From positions 1-64,000 of the forward strand of contig PXRU01000002.1 in the NCBI GenBank assembly GCA_003020945.1: DNA of 64,000 nt, written 5' to 3'. Below, piece by piece: positions 8,612-18,695 of this stretch. This DNA comes from Halobacteriales archaeon QS_6_71_20 (lineage in GTDB: Archaea; Halobacteriota; Halobacteria; Halobacteriales; Haloferacaceae). A program made the position numbers and the translations under genes. The notes under the pieces were generated by a model. The model searched no databases, was not told where the DNA came from, and worked only from the letters and a program-made list of their open reading frames with translations. The number at the start of each line of letters is the position of its first letter. Position 1 is the first letter of the stretch.

Positions 8612-8902
8612 ATGAACAACGCCGCGATCGCCGAGGAGCGGATCGACCGGCTCGCGGAGTTCGCGCGGGCGATGGCCCGCGCGGGCGAGCACGACCGCGC
8701 CCGCGAATCGGTGCGGCTGGCCCGCCGAATCGCCGAGCGCCACCGCTGCGGCGTCCCTCGACGCTTCGAGCGGTTCACCTGCGACGCCTGCGACGCGTAC
8801 CTCCTCCCCGGGCGCACCGCGCGGGTCCGACTGCGGGAGGGGAGTCACGTCGCGGTCCGCTGTGACTGCGGCGCGACCGCGCGGTACCCCTACCGCGAGT
8901 GA
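8612..8902 (+). CDS. rnp4: Ribonuclease P protein component 4 (Rpp21 family)
   Basis: 96 residues. This protein pairs with Rnp3 (Rpp29) on the RNase P RNA during tRNA 5' maturation. An N-terminal helical region (AEERIDRLAEFARAMARAG, RRIAERHR) is followed by a zinc ribbon whose ligands are CDAC (C57, C60) and CDC (C84, C86), with the typical LLPGRTARVRLREGSHVAVRC between. The ATG at 8612 was chosen because the zinc-ribbon family starts just before the helical repeat. It is followed by the YhbY-type RNA-binding gene 64 bases downstream, a common archaeal pair. Confidence 0.92.
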   Translation: MNNAAIAEERIDRLAEFARAMARAGEHDRARESVRLARRIAERHRCGVPRRFERFTCDACDAYLLPGRTARVRLREGSHVAVRCDCGATARYPYRE

Positions 8903-8966
8903 ACCCGTATCGCGGCTGAACCGCCGAACGGGAAGGTTCAAACCCGTCCTGCGGGTACGGTGGTGC

Positions 8967-9215
8967 ATGACCGATCACGACCTCCGGAAGGAGGCCCACG
9001 ACCTCGACGTGACCGTCTGGGTCGGCAAGAAGGGCGTCGGCGCCGTCGTCGACGAGCTCGACGACCAACTGAAGGAGCGGGACCTCGTGAAGGTGAAGTT
9101 CCACCGCTCGGCACAGGCCGGCGCCGACGTCGACGAACTGGCCGCCGACCTCTCCGACCGGGTGTCGGCCGACCTCGTCGAGACGCGCGGACACACCGCG
9201 GTACTGCATCGATAA
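8967..9215 (+). CDS. YhbY-type CRM-domain RNA-binding protein
   Basis: 82 residues forming a single CRM domain, the fold of YhbY, which binds pre-ribosomal RNA. The conserved loop is VWVGKKGVGAVVDELDDQLKERDLVKVKF, the counterpart of the GxxG RNA-binding loop, followed by ELAADLSDRVSADLVETRGHTAVLHR. The start at ATG 8967 (MTDHDLRKEAHDL) fits the family. It sits immediately downstream of rnp4, consistent with a shared role in RNA maturation. Confidence 0.88.
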   Translation: MTDHDLRKEAHDLDVTVWVGKKGVGAVVDELDDQLKERDLVKVKFHRSAQAGADVDELAADLSDRVSADLVETRGHTAVLHR

Positions 9216-9221
9216 TTATAG

Positions 9222-9494
9222 GTGCGGTCACGTCAGGCGGTCCCTCGCCCCTGCAGGCTATCTTGGAAACGGCGTTCGTGGGCGGCCTCCCCGTCGGCGT
9301 CGCGGTCGCGTTCGGCGTCGGTTACGGCGACGACATTGGTCACGCCACCGAGACCACCGTCGAGGGGGGCATCGATATCCCGTTCCCACAGCGGACCCTC
9401 TCGGGCGGCGTCGAGCTGAACATACCCCTGGAGGCGGTCACGGGCGACGACCGAGCGGGACGCCGGTCCGCCCCGGTCGGCTCCGACTGCGGGC
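9222..9494 (+). pseudogene. Remnant of an MscS-family mechanosensitive channel
   Basis: The frame containing LQAILETAFVGGLPVGVAVAFGVGYGDD resembles the transmembrane end of small haloarchaeal MscS channels. Directly after it comes GGIDIPFPQRTLSGGVELNIPLEAVTG, which resembles the C-terminal tail of the same family. The whole beta domain in between is missing, there is no ATG or GTG in frame after the YhbY stop, and the native stop is not evident. It therefore looks like a gene with a large internal deletion. The family call relies on the IPFPQRT tail and is moderate. Confidence 0.45.
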
Positions 9495-10640
9495 CTACTC
9501 GTCGAGGACCTGGTCGGCGATCGTGTTGCGGAGCACCTCGCTGGTGCCCTCGTAGATCTCGTTGAGCTTCGCGTCGCGGTAGTAGCGCTCGACGGGGAAG
9601 TCCGTCGTGTAGCCGTAGCCGCCGTGGATCTGGATCGCCTCGTTGGCGACCTCGCGGCTGACCTCGCTGGCGTACAGCTTCGCCTGTGCGGCCTCCTTGA
9701 CGAACGGCTCCCCCCGGATCTTCAGGTCCGCGGCCTTGTGCATGAGGAGTTCGGCGGCCTGCAGCTTCGTGTCCATGTCGGCGATCTTGTGCTGGATCGC
9801 TTGAAACTGTGAGATGGGGCCGTCGAACTGCTCGCGCTGGGTGGCGTACGCCGCGGCGTCCTCTAAGGCGGCGCGGGCGATGCCGACGCCGCGGGCGGCG
9901 ATGGTGATCCGCCCGCCGTTGAGCGTCTTCAGCGCCTGGACGAACCCGTCACCCTCCTCGCCCAGCAGGCGGTCCTCCGGGAGGTACATGTCGTCGAAGC
10001 GGAGCTCGGCCGTGGGACAGCCCTTGTCGCCGAGCTTGTGTTCGATCCCCTCCACGACGAAGCCGTCGTCCTCCTCCGGGCGGACGACGAACGAGGAGAT
10101 CCCCTCGTTGCCGGCCCCGGGGTCGGTCATGGCGAACAGCGTCACCGTGTCGGCGACCGAGCCGTTGGAGATCCACAGCTTCCCGCCGTTCACCACGTAG
10201 CCGTCGCCCTCCCTGGTCGCCTCCGTCTCCATCGCGGGCACGTCGGAGCCGGCGCCGGCCTCCGACAGCGCGAACGCGCCGATCTCCTCGCCGGCCGCCA
10301 GCGGCGTGAGATACTCCCGTTTCTGCTCCTCGTCGCCGAAGGCGTACAGCATGTTGCCCGCAAGCGAGATGTGTGCGGCGACGACGGTGCCGAGGCCGCC
10401 CGAGCCGCGGGCGATCTCCGAGAGCCCGAGCGCGTAGCTGTGGTAGTCGAGGTCGGCGCCGCCGTACTCCTCGGGAAACGGCATCCCCATCAGGCCGAGC
10501 TCGGCCATCTGCTCGACGATGTCGCGTGGGAACTCGTCCTCCTCGTCGATCTCGCCGGCCCGCGGGACGATCTCCTCGTCGACGAACTCGCCGACCATGT
10601 CGCGGATCTGCTTCTGTTCCGTCGTCAGCGCGAAGTCCAT
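9495..10640 (-). CDS. Acyl-CoA dehydrogenase
   Basis: 381 residues, standard for FAD-dependent acyl-CoA dehydrogenases that make the 2,3-enoyl-CoA in fatty or branched-chain acid oxidation. FAD/substrate-contact strings are GAFALSEAGAGSDVPAMETEA, LWISNGSVADT and IQIHGGYGYTTDFPVERYYRDAKL. The catalytic base is the Glu of IYEGTSEVLRNTIA, residue 364. The ATG at 10640 (MDFALTTEQKQIRDMV) is typical. It is a single gene; the substrate chain length cannot be told. Confidence 0.94.
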   Translation of the reverse strand: MDFALTTEQKQIRDMVGEFVDEEIVPRAGEIDEEDEFPRDIVEQMAELGLMGMPFPEEYGGADLDYHSYALGLSEIARGSGGLGTVVAAHISLAGNMLYAFGDEEQKREYLTPLAAGEEIGAFALSEAGAGSDVPAMETEATREGDGYVVNGGKLWISNGSVADTVTLFAMTDPGAGNEGISSFVVRPEEDDGFVVEGIEHKLGDKGCPTAELRFDDMYLPEDRLLGEEGDGFVQALKTLNGGRITIAARGVGIARAALEDAAAYATQREQFDGPISQFQAIQHKIADMDTKLQAAELLMHKAADLKIRGEPFVKEAAQAKLYASEVSREVANEAIQIHGGYGYTTDFPVERYYRDAKLNEIYEGTSEVLRNTIADQVLDE

Positions 10641-10826
10641 GTTCGTCCGTGTGAGTCGTGTGGCCTCAACCTTTCCGGTGTGTGCGGCTTGCGCGCCGCG
10701 GTCGGACGCCGCCGGCGTCGGTCCGGCGCTGCGGCCCCGGGGCGTTCGGCGTCGGCGCCCCGTGGACGGGCGGACCGCCACCCCGCACCACTTTTGAACC
10801 CTCCAACCCTACCCCACGTCAATCGA

Positions 10827-11906
10827 ATGCCCGATGCCGATCGCCCCGCCGAGACCCATCCCGACGCCGACCTCGTGTGGTGTCACGAGGCCGTGCAGGG
10901 GGTCTCGCGCACCTTCGCGTTGACCGTGGACACCCTCGACGAGCCGATGTCGTCGTACATCTGCCTCGGCTATCTCGTCTGCCGGATCGCCGACACCGTC
11001 GAGGACGCCGACCACATCGCCCCCGAAGAGCAGGCCGCCCTCCTCCGGGAGTTCGACGCGGCGCTTTCCCCGTCGGACCCGGTCGACGCGGCCGACTTCC
11101 GCGCCTCGGTCGACCCCCACCTCCCCGCCGAGGCCGACCGTTCGGCCGACTGGGAGGTCGTCGCAGCGGTCGAGCGCGTGTTCGCCACCTTCGAGGGGCT
11201 CCCGCCGGAGGTACGGGCGGCGGTCGTCCCGCCCGCCCGAGAGATGGCGACGGGCATGGCCGACTTCGTGGAGCGGTACGCCGACGCCGGCGGGCTCCGC
11301 ATCGAGAGCCGGTCGGAGCTGGAGGAGTACTGCTACTACGTCGCCGGGACGGTCGGCGTGCTCATTACCAACCTGGTGACGACGCTCGGCAGCGTCGACG
11401 AGCGCCGGGCCGACCGGCTGTACGACGTCGCCGAGGAGTTCGGACTGCTCCTCCAGTTGGTCAACGTCGCCAAGGACGTCCACGACGACTACGCCGAGGA
11501 GAACAACGTCTACCTCCCCGCCGAGTGGCTCGCCGAGGAGGGCGTCCCCCAGGACGAGGTGGTGGCCGCCGAGCACCGCGAGGGAGTCGCGCGCGTCGTC
11601 TCCCGCACCACGGGGCTGGCGCGGAGTTTCCTCGACGGCGCCCAGACGTATCTCGAACACGTCCCGCTCGTCGAGGGAAACACCCTCGCGGCGTGGACGA
11701 TCCCGTACCTGCTTGCGGTCGGCACCCTCCGGGAGCTCTCCGCCGACCCCGAGCGCGCGGTCACGGGCGAGGGTGTAAAGGTGAGCCGCGAGGAGGTGTT
11801 CGCGGTCGTCACCGCGGCCCACGAACACGGGCGCGACGCGCTCCCCCGGCTGCGGGAGTCGATCGCCGCCCAGCCGTTCCACACGGCGCCGTCGGCGGCG
11901 GACTGA
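10827..11906 (+). CDS. Squalene/phytoene synthase-family enzyme (likely squalene synthase)
   Basis: 359 residues. The enzyme condenses two prenyl diphosphates head to head. Both Mg-binding aspartate motifs are present: DTVED at 56-60 after CLGYLVCRIA, and DVHDD at 217-221 in NVAKDVHDDYAEENNVYLP. The helix YYVAGTVGVLITNLV is characteristic. Haloarchaea make squalenes as membrane lipids and phytoene for bacterioruberin. The long KDVHDD-NNVYLP region favours the squalene-synthase branch, but phytoene synthase is not excluded. ATG 10827 begins the acidic N-terminus. Confidence 0.82.
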   Translation: MPDADRPAETHPDADLVWCHEAVQGVSRTFALTVDTLDEPMSSYICLGYLVCRIADTVEDADHIAPEEQAALLREFDAALSPSDPVDAADFRASVDPHLPAEADRSADWEVVAAVERVFATFEGLPPEVRAAVVPPAREMATGMADFVERYADAGGLRIESRSELEEYCYYVAGTVGVLITNLVTTLGSVDERRADRLYDVAEEFGLLLQLVNVAKDVHDDYAEENNVYLPAEWLAEEGVPQDEVVAAEHREGVARVVSRTTGLARSFLDGAQTYLEHVPLVEGNTLAAWTIPYLLAVGTLRELSADPERAVTGEGVKVSREEVFAVVTAAHEHGRDALPRLRESIAAQPFHTAPSAAD

Positions 11907-12092
11907 TCTCGGTCCGTCGCAGTCGGCGAGAGACGCCAGGACGTTCGAACTTCTCGTCGGACGTCCCGCCGCCGCCCGAACTGATTCCTCCGACACGGTG
12001 CTCGCGGACGCGGACCTTGCTCTGGACTCGGGAGCGAGCCGCGGCTGTCCCATCGACCGGACGTGGGCCGGGCGGGTCGTCTCGTGAGCCCC

Positions 12093-12554
12093 CTACGCCG
12101 CCTCGCCGTCGGTCGCCTCGGCCTCCTCCGCGAGCTCCTCGAACGTCTCGCGGGCGTTGGCCACCGCCTTCTCGTGTTTCGCGGGGTACGCCTCCACCTT
12201 CGCGCGGAGCGTGATCCCCCGGCCGAGCTCGACGGAGCCGCCGAACGCCGCCTGCTTGTCGAGCCGGAGGAACAGCGAGTTGTCGTCGTCGACGCGCTCG
12301 TCGATCTCCGCGAGCACGCGGTCCCACTCGGCCAGCTCCGACAGCGTCGAGAGGACGTGCCGGACCTCGTCGGCGCGCTCGACGCGCGCCGAGAGGACGA
12401 CGATGCGGTCGCCGTGATGGCCGGTGTTGACGACGCGCTCCAGTTCGACCGCCTCGGGGAGGAATCTGCGGAGGGCGTCGGCGACACGCCGCTCGTCCTC
12501 GGTGGCGTAACAGAAGGCCCGCAGATCGACGTAGTGGAACGGAACGGAACCCAT
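12093..12554 (-). CDS. Archaeal RNA-binding-domain protein (DUF54/COG1325 type)
   Basis: 153 residues. The order of elements (MGSVPFHYVDLRAFCYATEDE, FLPEAVELERVVNTGHHGDRIVVLSARV, then WDRVLAEIDERVDDDNSLFLRLDKQAAFGG) matches a conserved archaeal family described as RNA-binding domain proteins, sometimes linked to exosome genes. ATG 12554 was chosen because no start exists further upstream with family similarity. The C-terminal 30 residues are a charged Glu/Ala helix. The molecular role is not established. Confidence 0.75.
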   Translation of the reverse strand: MGSVPFHYVDLRAFCYATEDERRVADALRRFLPEAVELERVVNTGHHGDRIVVLSARVERADEVRHVLSTLSELAEWDRVLAEIDERVDDDNSLFLRLDKQAAFGGSVELGRGITLRAKVEAYPAKHEKAVANARETFEELAEEAEATDGEAA

Positions 12555-12643
12555 TGCCGTCGCTACGCGGGTCGGGGTGAAAAGCGTTGGACTCCGCGCA
12601 GCGACCTCCGGTGCCGCGCGAGGAGCGATCCGCCGCGAGCGCG

Positions 12644-12853
12644 TTACTCCTCGTCGTCCGCGTCGGCGTCGCCGTCGGCGGCCTCCAGCTGGTCGGCGGG
12701 AACGCCCTGCTCGGTGCCCTCCTCGAAGCTGACGGTGTAGGTCGCGTCGCCGAACATCGTCTCCATCACCTGCGTCACGGTGCCGGTCTCCCCGTCGAAC
12801 TCGCTGTGTTCGTCGTGGAGAACCACGTCGTCCTCCTTCTCGTAGTCGGTCAT
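12644..12853 (-). CDS. Small acidic beta-barrel-like hypothetical protein
   Basis: 69 residues: MTDYEKEDDVVLHDEHSEF, then GETGTVTQVMETMFGDATYTVSFEEG, and an Asp/Ala tail. The pattern (a basic turn GETGTV followed by two strands) suggests a small SH3-like or KOW-like barrel, as in several haloarchaeal small proteins. A TATA-like CTTTTGTAC lies about 27-35 bases upstream, supporting ATG 12853 over a possible upstream start at 12880. No function can be assigned. Confidence 0.65.
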   Translation of the reverse strand: MTDYEKEDDVVLHDEHSEFDGETGTVTQVMETMFGDATYTVSFEEGTEQGVPADQLEAADGDADADDEE

Positions 12854-12928
12854 GACTGCGACTTCGGTGTCGGCGTACAAAAGGTCGCTGAAAGGCCGTG
12901 GGGCCGGCCGCCGTCGCCGTCGCCCGCG

Positions 12929-13318
12929 CTACGCCCCACGACGGTACGCCGCCAGCGCGCCACGGAGGAGCCCGTACAGTACCCCCACCCCGGCCAGGGT
13001 CCCGCCGGCCATCGCCGCCGCGTCGCCCGCGGCGACGAGCGATTCGATGTCGTCGAGCAGGCCCAGCGCCCGGAGCGTCGCCGTGTCGAGCGCGGCGACC
13101 GCGCCGGCGACGCCGACGGCGACCGTCCGCCCGACGACGGCGATCACAACCCCGGCGGCGACGACCGGTGCCGCGACGCCCCCGAACGGGACCGCCCGGT
13201 CGCGCCGGTCCGTCGCGTCGGCGGGCGTGCCGCCCCCGGGACGGCTCCGCGGCTCCTCGCTGTTCGGCTCCCCGGCGGCCGCGGTCCGGTCGGCGCGACC
13301 CGGATCGAGCTTCGGCAT
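12929..13318 (-). CDS. Small hypothetical membrane protein
   Basis: 129 residues. The first 42 are polar, acidic and proline/glycine rich; then come hydrophobic stretches at about 46-62 (GGVAAPVVAAGVVIAVVGRT), 65-77 and 100-122 (AMAGGTLAGVGVLYGLLRG), so two or three membrane spans are likely. A strong TATA box at 13341-13350 sits about 25 bases upstream of ATG 13318, so the mRNA is probably leaderless. Nothing recognisable beyond that. Confidence 0.6.
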   Translation of the reverse strand: MPKLDPGRADRTAAAGEPNSEEPRSRPGGGTPADATDRRDRAVPFGGVAAPVVAAGVVIAVVGRTVAVGVAGAVAALDTATLRALGLLDDIESLVAAGDAAAMAGGTLAGVGVLYGLLRGALAAYRRGA

Positions 13319-13340
13319 CTATCGTGCGTGGCTCGGAATG

Positions 13341-13350
13341 TAATATAAAG
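13341..13350 (-). promoter_or_regulatory. TATA box for the 12929-13318 gene
   Basis: CTTTATATTA on the minus strand, centred about 28 bases upstream of ATG 13318, in an AT-rich pocket within GC-rich surroundings. The spacing places transcription start at or next to the start codon. Confidence 0.7.
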
Positions 13351-13411
13351 TTTTCAAGCGGAAAAACGCGACGGCGAGGGTCGCCTGGCGGAGCCGGTCG
13401 GGGTCCCCGGC

Positions 13412-13837
13412 TCACTCGCCGGCGACCAGCACGACCGCCACGACGGCGAAGGCGACGCCGAGGAGCTTGCGGGCGGTGACCGGCTCGTCGAGCACGACGA
13501 CGCCGACGGCGGAGGAGGCGACGAAGAACATCGCGAAGATCGGGGCGACGATCGATACCCGGCCGATCGACAGCGCGTGGTAGTACGCGAGGATGCCGAC
13601 GGCGAGACACGCGCCGGCGCCGAGCACGTACCACATCCGCGGGTCGCGGACGTGGTCGACGACGCCGTCGCCGCTGACCGCGATGACCGCGAGCGTCACG
13701 ATCACGAGCACCGTGTTGGAGACGAACGCCGCGACCGGGCTCGGGATGGCGCCCTCGCCGGCGGTCGCGAGCCGCATCAGCGGCGCAACCAGCGAGTACG
13801 CCGCCAGCGCGACCACGGACCAGACGATGTAGTTCAC
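13412..13837 (-). CDS. EamA/DMT-family four-helix membrane transporter
   Basis: 141 residues, a half-size member of the drug/metabolite transporter superfamily. Hydrophobic segments lie at about 3-20, 38-57, 70-88 and 93-138 (VSIVAPIFAMFFVASSAVGVVVLDEPVTARKLLGVAFAVVAVVLVAG). The LDEPVTARKLLGVAFA turn is the typical EamA signature near the end of the repeat. Such single-repeat proteins are expected to work as dimers. The substrate is unknown. Confidence 0.8.
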   Translation of the reverse strand: MNYIVWSVVALAAYSLVAPLMRLATAGEGAIPSPVAAFVSNTVLVIVTLAVIAVSGDGVVDHVRDPRMWYVLGAGACLAVGILAYYHALSIGRVSIVAPIFAMFFVASSAVGVVVLDEPVTARKLLGVAFAVVAVVLVAGE

Positions 13838-13967
13838 GCTTCACGGTGGGGTCGTGACCCGTATGAGCGGTTCGACTCCGACACGTCCGGCCGACGGCCC
13901 ATCGACCGGGGGTCGCGGATATCGCGCCGGGCGAAACCGCTTTGCCCGGGCGAGCGCAGTCGAGCAC

Positions 13968-14459
13968 ATGGACGAGGCAACCCGCGGCCTGATCGACGCG
14001 CTCGTCGCCGACGCCCGCGAGTCCACGGCGGACCTGGCACGCCAGACCGGGCTCGACGAGGCGGCGGTGGAGGAGAAGCTCTCGGAGCTGGAGGCGGCGG
14101 GTGCCCTGCGCGGCTACACCGCGGTCGTCGACTGGGACGCGCTCGGGGAGGAGCACGTGAAGGCGGTCGTCGAGGTGAACGTCGAACTCGACCGCGAGAC
14201 CGACTACGACGACGTGGCCCGGCGCATCGGCGAGTCGCCGGCGGTCGACTCGCTGCGGCTGATGTCCGGCGACTACGACTTCGCGGTCCACGTCTCGGGC
14301 GACTCGATGGGCGACGTCTCCCGGTTCGTCTCCGAGCAGGTGGCGCCGCTGCCCGCGGTGACGAGAACGGTGACCCACTACGTGATGGAGACGTACAAGG
14401 AGCGCGGCGTCGACTTCACCGACCGCGACGACGACGACCGCCTCTCCGTGACGCCATGA
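13968..14459 (+). CDS. Lrp/AsnC-family transcriptional regulator
   Basis: 163 residues. The N-terminal winged helix (about 1-55) is LIDALVADARESTADLARQTGLDEAAVEEKLSELEAAGALRGYTAVVD, and a RAM/AsnC ligand domain follows (VEVNVELDRETDYDDVARRIGESPAVDSLRLMSGDYDFAVHV). It ends TVTHYVMETYKERGVDF, typical for Lrp proteins paired with aminotransferases. Its TGA overlaps the ATG of the aminotransferase (ATGA), so the two are translationally coupled and this regulator probably senses a substrate or product of that enzyme. Confidence 0.93.
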   Translation: MDEATRGLIDALVADARESTADLARQTGLDEAAVEEKLSELEAAGALRGYTAVVDWDALGEEHVKAVVEVNVELDRETDYDDVARRIGESPAVDSLRLMSGDYDFAVHVSGDSMGDVSRFVSEQVAPLPAVTRTVTHYVMETYKERGVDFTDRDDDDRLSVTP

Positions 14460-15709
14460 CCGACCGGGACGACCGCGTCGAGTCCGACGGCGGCGCCGCC
14501 CGGGGGGCCGACCCCGACGGGGCGGACGCCGACGCCGGGCGGGAGTCCGGCGGCTCGCGCTTCTCGCCGGCCGACCGGGTCGCCGCGGTCCCGCCGTCGG
14601 GCATCCGCGAGTTCTTCGAGGTGGCCGAGGGGCGCGAGGACGTGGTGTCGCTGGGCGTCGGCGAGCCGGACTTCACCGCGCCGTGGGCCGCCCGCTCGGC
14701 GGCGGTCGACTCCCTGGAACGCGGGCGGACGAGCTACACCGCCAACCGCGGCACGGCCGACCTCCGGCGCGCCGTCGCCGACCGCGTCGCCCGCTACGAC
14801 CAGTCGTACGACCCCGACACGGAGATCCTGGTCACCACGGGCGCCTCGGAGGCGGTCGACCTCGCGTTCCGCGCGTTCGTGAACCCGGGCGACACCGTCG
14901 CGCTGCCGACGCCGACGTACGTCTCCTACGAGCCGGGCGTCCGCTTCGCCGGGGGGGAGCCGCTCGCGGTCCACACGCGCCACGAGGACGACTGGGCGCT
15001 CACGCCCGCGGCGCTGCGGGAGGCCGGCGCCGACGAGGCGGACGTGCTCGTGCTCTGCTACCCGAACAACCCCACGGGCGCGACGATGGACGCCGACGAA
15101 ATGGACGCCGTCGCCGGCTTCTGTCGCGAGCACGACCTGCTGGTCGTCGCCGACGAGATCTACGCCGCGCTCACCTACGAGGGCGACCACGAGTCCGTCG
15201 CCACCCGGCCGGGGATGCGCGAGCGGACGGTGGTGATCAACGGCTTCTCGAAGGCGTACGCGATGACGGGCCTCCGGCTCGGCTACGCGATGGGGCCGGA
15301 GTCCGCCGTCGACGCGATGACGAAGGTCCACCAGTACACGATGCTGTCGGCGCCGACGACGGCCCAACGCGCCGCGGTCGCGGCGCTGGAGCGGTGCGAC
15401 GACGAGGTGGCGCGGATGCGCCGGGAGTACGACCGTCGCCGGCGCTACCTCGTCTCGCGGCTGCGGGAGGTCGGGCTTGAGGTGTCCGAGCCCGGCGGCG
15501 CGTTCTACGCGTTCCCGCGCGTCGCCGACGTCGCCCCCGACGGCGACGACCGCGCATTCGCGACGGAGCTGCTGGAGGCCGAGGGGGTCGCGGCCGTCCC
15601 CGGCACCGCCTTCGGCGCCGGCGGGGAGGGACACCTCCGGCTGTCGTACGCCACCGCGATGGACGACCTGAAGGAGGCGATGCGGCGGCTGGAGCGGTTC
15701 CTGTCGTAG
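14456..15709 (+). CDS. PLP-dependent class I/II aminotransferase
   Basis: 417 residues. Fold-type I signatures are VSLGVGEPDF (65-73), YPNNPTGA (202-209), VADEIYAAL (231-239) and the PLP lysine K266 in NGFSKAYAMTGLRLGYA. The first 40 residues are an acidic extension unlike the family core, so the mature start may be further in, but ATG 14456 is coupled to the upstream Lrp gene. Related haloarchaeal enzymes are annotated as aspartate or aromatic aminotransferases; the substrate is not decided here. Confidence 0.92.
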   Translation: MTDRDDRVESDGGAARGADPDGADADAGRESGGSRFSPADRVAAVPPSGIREFFEVAEGREDVVSLGVGEPDFTAPWAARSAAVDSLERGRTSYTANRGTADLRRAVADRVARYDQSYDPDTEILVTTGASEAVDLAFRAFVNPGDTVALPTPTYVSYEPGVRFAGGEPLAVHTRHEDDWALTPAALREAGADEADVLVLCYPNNPTGATMDADEMDAVAGFCREHDLLVVADEIYAALTYEGDHESVATRPGMRERTVVINGFSKAYAMTGLRLGYAMGPESAVDAMTKVHQYTMLSAPTTAQRAAVAALERCDDEVARMRREYDRRRRYLVSRLREVGLEVSEPGGAFYAFPRVADVAPDGDDRAFATELLEAEGVAAVPGTAFGAGGEGHLRLSYATAMDDLKEAMRRLERFLS

Positions 15710-15781
15710 GCGTCGGACCGTCGCCGGTCGAGCGCGGACGGCGACGGGAGGCGTGCGTCGGAACGCGCCCGACGTGCCGGC

Positions 15782-16435
15782 TCAGAGGTCCTCGAAGTCG
15801 GCGTCGTCGAACAGCTCCCCGTCGTCCCCGCCGTCGGGGTCGTCGAGGCTGCGGAACGCGCTGTCGAAGTCGTCGTCGCCGAACGAGGCGACGTCCTCGT
15901 CCAGCTCCGCGCGCAGCTCCTCGGTGCGCCGTTCGAGCTTCCGGTACTCCTCGGACTCCTCGAGGGCCGCACGTCCCTTCTCGGACTCCAGGACGGCCTT
16001 CTTCGAGGCGACGGCGAACAGCTCCTGCATGCGGCTGTCGTAGCCGGACCGTCCGTACAGCCCCTCGACGGTGTCGAGCAGCGACTCGCGCGTGACGGGT
16101 TTGACGAGGTACTCGTCGAACCCCATCGCGACGATGTCGAAGTCGGGCTCGACGGCGGTCACCATCGCGACGCGGGCGTCGACGCCGCGGTCGCGCACCT
16201 CGTCGAGCACCTCGTCGCCCGACAGCCCCGGCATCCGCCGGTCGAGGAGGATCACGTCCACGTCGTCGCTCAGTCGATCGAGCGCCTCGTGGCCGCCGTA
16301 GGCGGTGCGAACGTCGTACTCCGTGCCGAGCCACGCGGCGTACAGGTCGGCGAGATCCGGCTCGTCCTCGACGACGAGCACCACCGGCGACTCCTCGCCG
16401 ACCGTCCGTTCGTCGTGGTCCGTGTCCTCGCTCAT
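15782..16435 (-). CDS. HalX-domain response regulator
   Basis: 217 residues. The receiver domain (about 17-125) has the acidic pair VEDE at 22-25, the phosphoacceptor D65 in VILLDRRMPGLSGDE, the T/S switch at VTAVEP and K112 in YLVKPV. The C-terminal HalX domain (about 130-205, SRMQELFAVASKKAVLES) is a haloarchaeal output module predicted to be a coiled coil. No histidine kinase lies nearby. TATA-like repeats at 16479-16493 upstream of ATG 16435 imply a short 5' leader. Confidence 0.93.
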   Translation of the reverse strand: MSEDTDHDERTVGEESPVVLVVEDEPDLADLYAAWLGTEYDVRTAYGGHEALDRLSDDVDVILLDRRMPGLSGDEVLDEVRDRGVDARVAMVTAVEPDFDIVAMGFDEYLVKPVTRESLLDTVEGLYGRSGYDSRMQELFAVASKKAVLESEKGRAALEESEEYRKLERRTEELRAELDEDVASFGDDDFDSAFRSLDDPDGGDDGELFDDADFEDL

Positions 16436-16591
16436 GCTATGGGGTTCCGTCGCTCCGTTCGTCTGTGGCGAACGACGGTATATGAATATATCTCTTGCCG
16501 GCCGTCGATCCGACCCCGGCGAGGCGATCGCGCGCTCGGGTGTACCACCGCCGTCCGGCCATTGCTACCTAATCCCATCGCCGGGTACTTA

Positions 16592-18485
<1,894 letters not shown>

Positions 18486-18692
18486 ATGGACCACGAGTCC
18501 CGCACTGCGACGGGTATCGTCGGCCGAGTGAGCGTCATCGCTGCGCTCCCGACATTCATCCCGTTCGAACGCGGGCTCGACTGGTGGACGACGGGCGAAC
18601 GCGCGGCCGATGTCGCCCTCGACGCCGCCACGACGGCGGAGTCGTCACCAGATCCCCGTCCGGCAACGGGTCACGCCGGGTCGTATCGCTGA
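18486..18692 (+). CDS. Hypothetical small protein
   Basis: 68 residues, MDHESRTATGIVGRVSVIA, with one short hydrophobic patch (VSVIAALPTFIPF) and an Asp/Thr/Ser-rich tail. Its stop lies three bases before the GTG of the DUF5794-type membrane protein, so the two would be cotranscribed. It has a plausible TATA box about 22-31 bases upstream. I do not recognise the family and cannot exclude that it is only a leader region. Confidence 0.4.
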   Translation: MDHESRTATGIVGRVSVIAALPTFIPFERGLDWWTTGERAADVALDAATTAESSPDPRPATGHAGSYR

Positions 18693-18695
18693 GCC

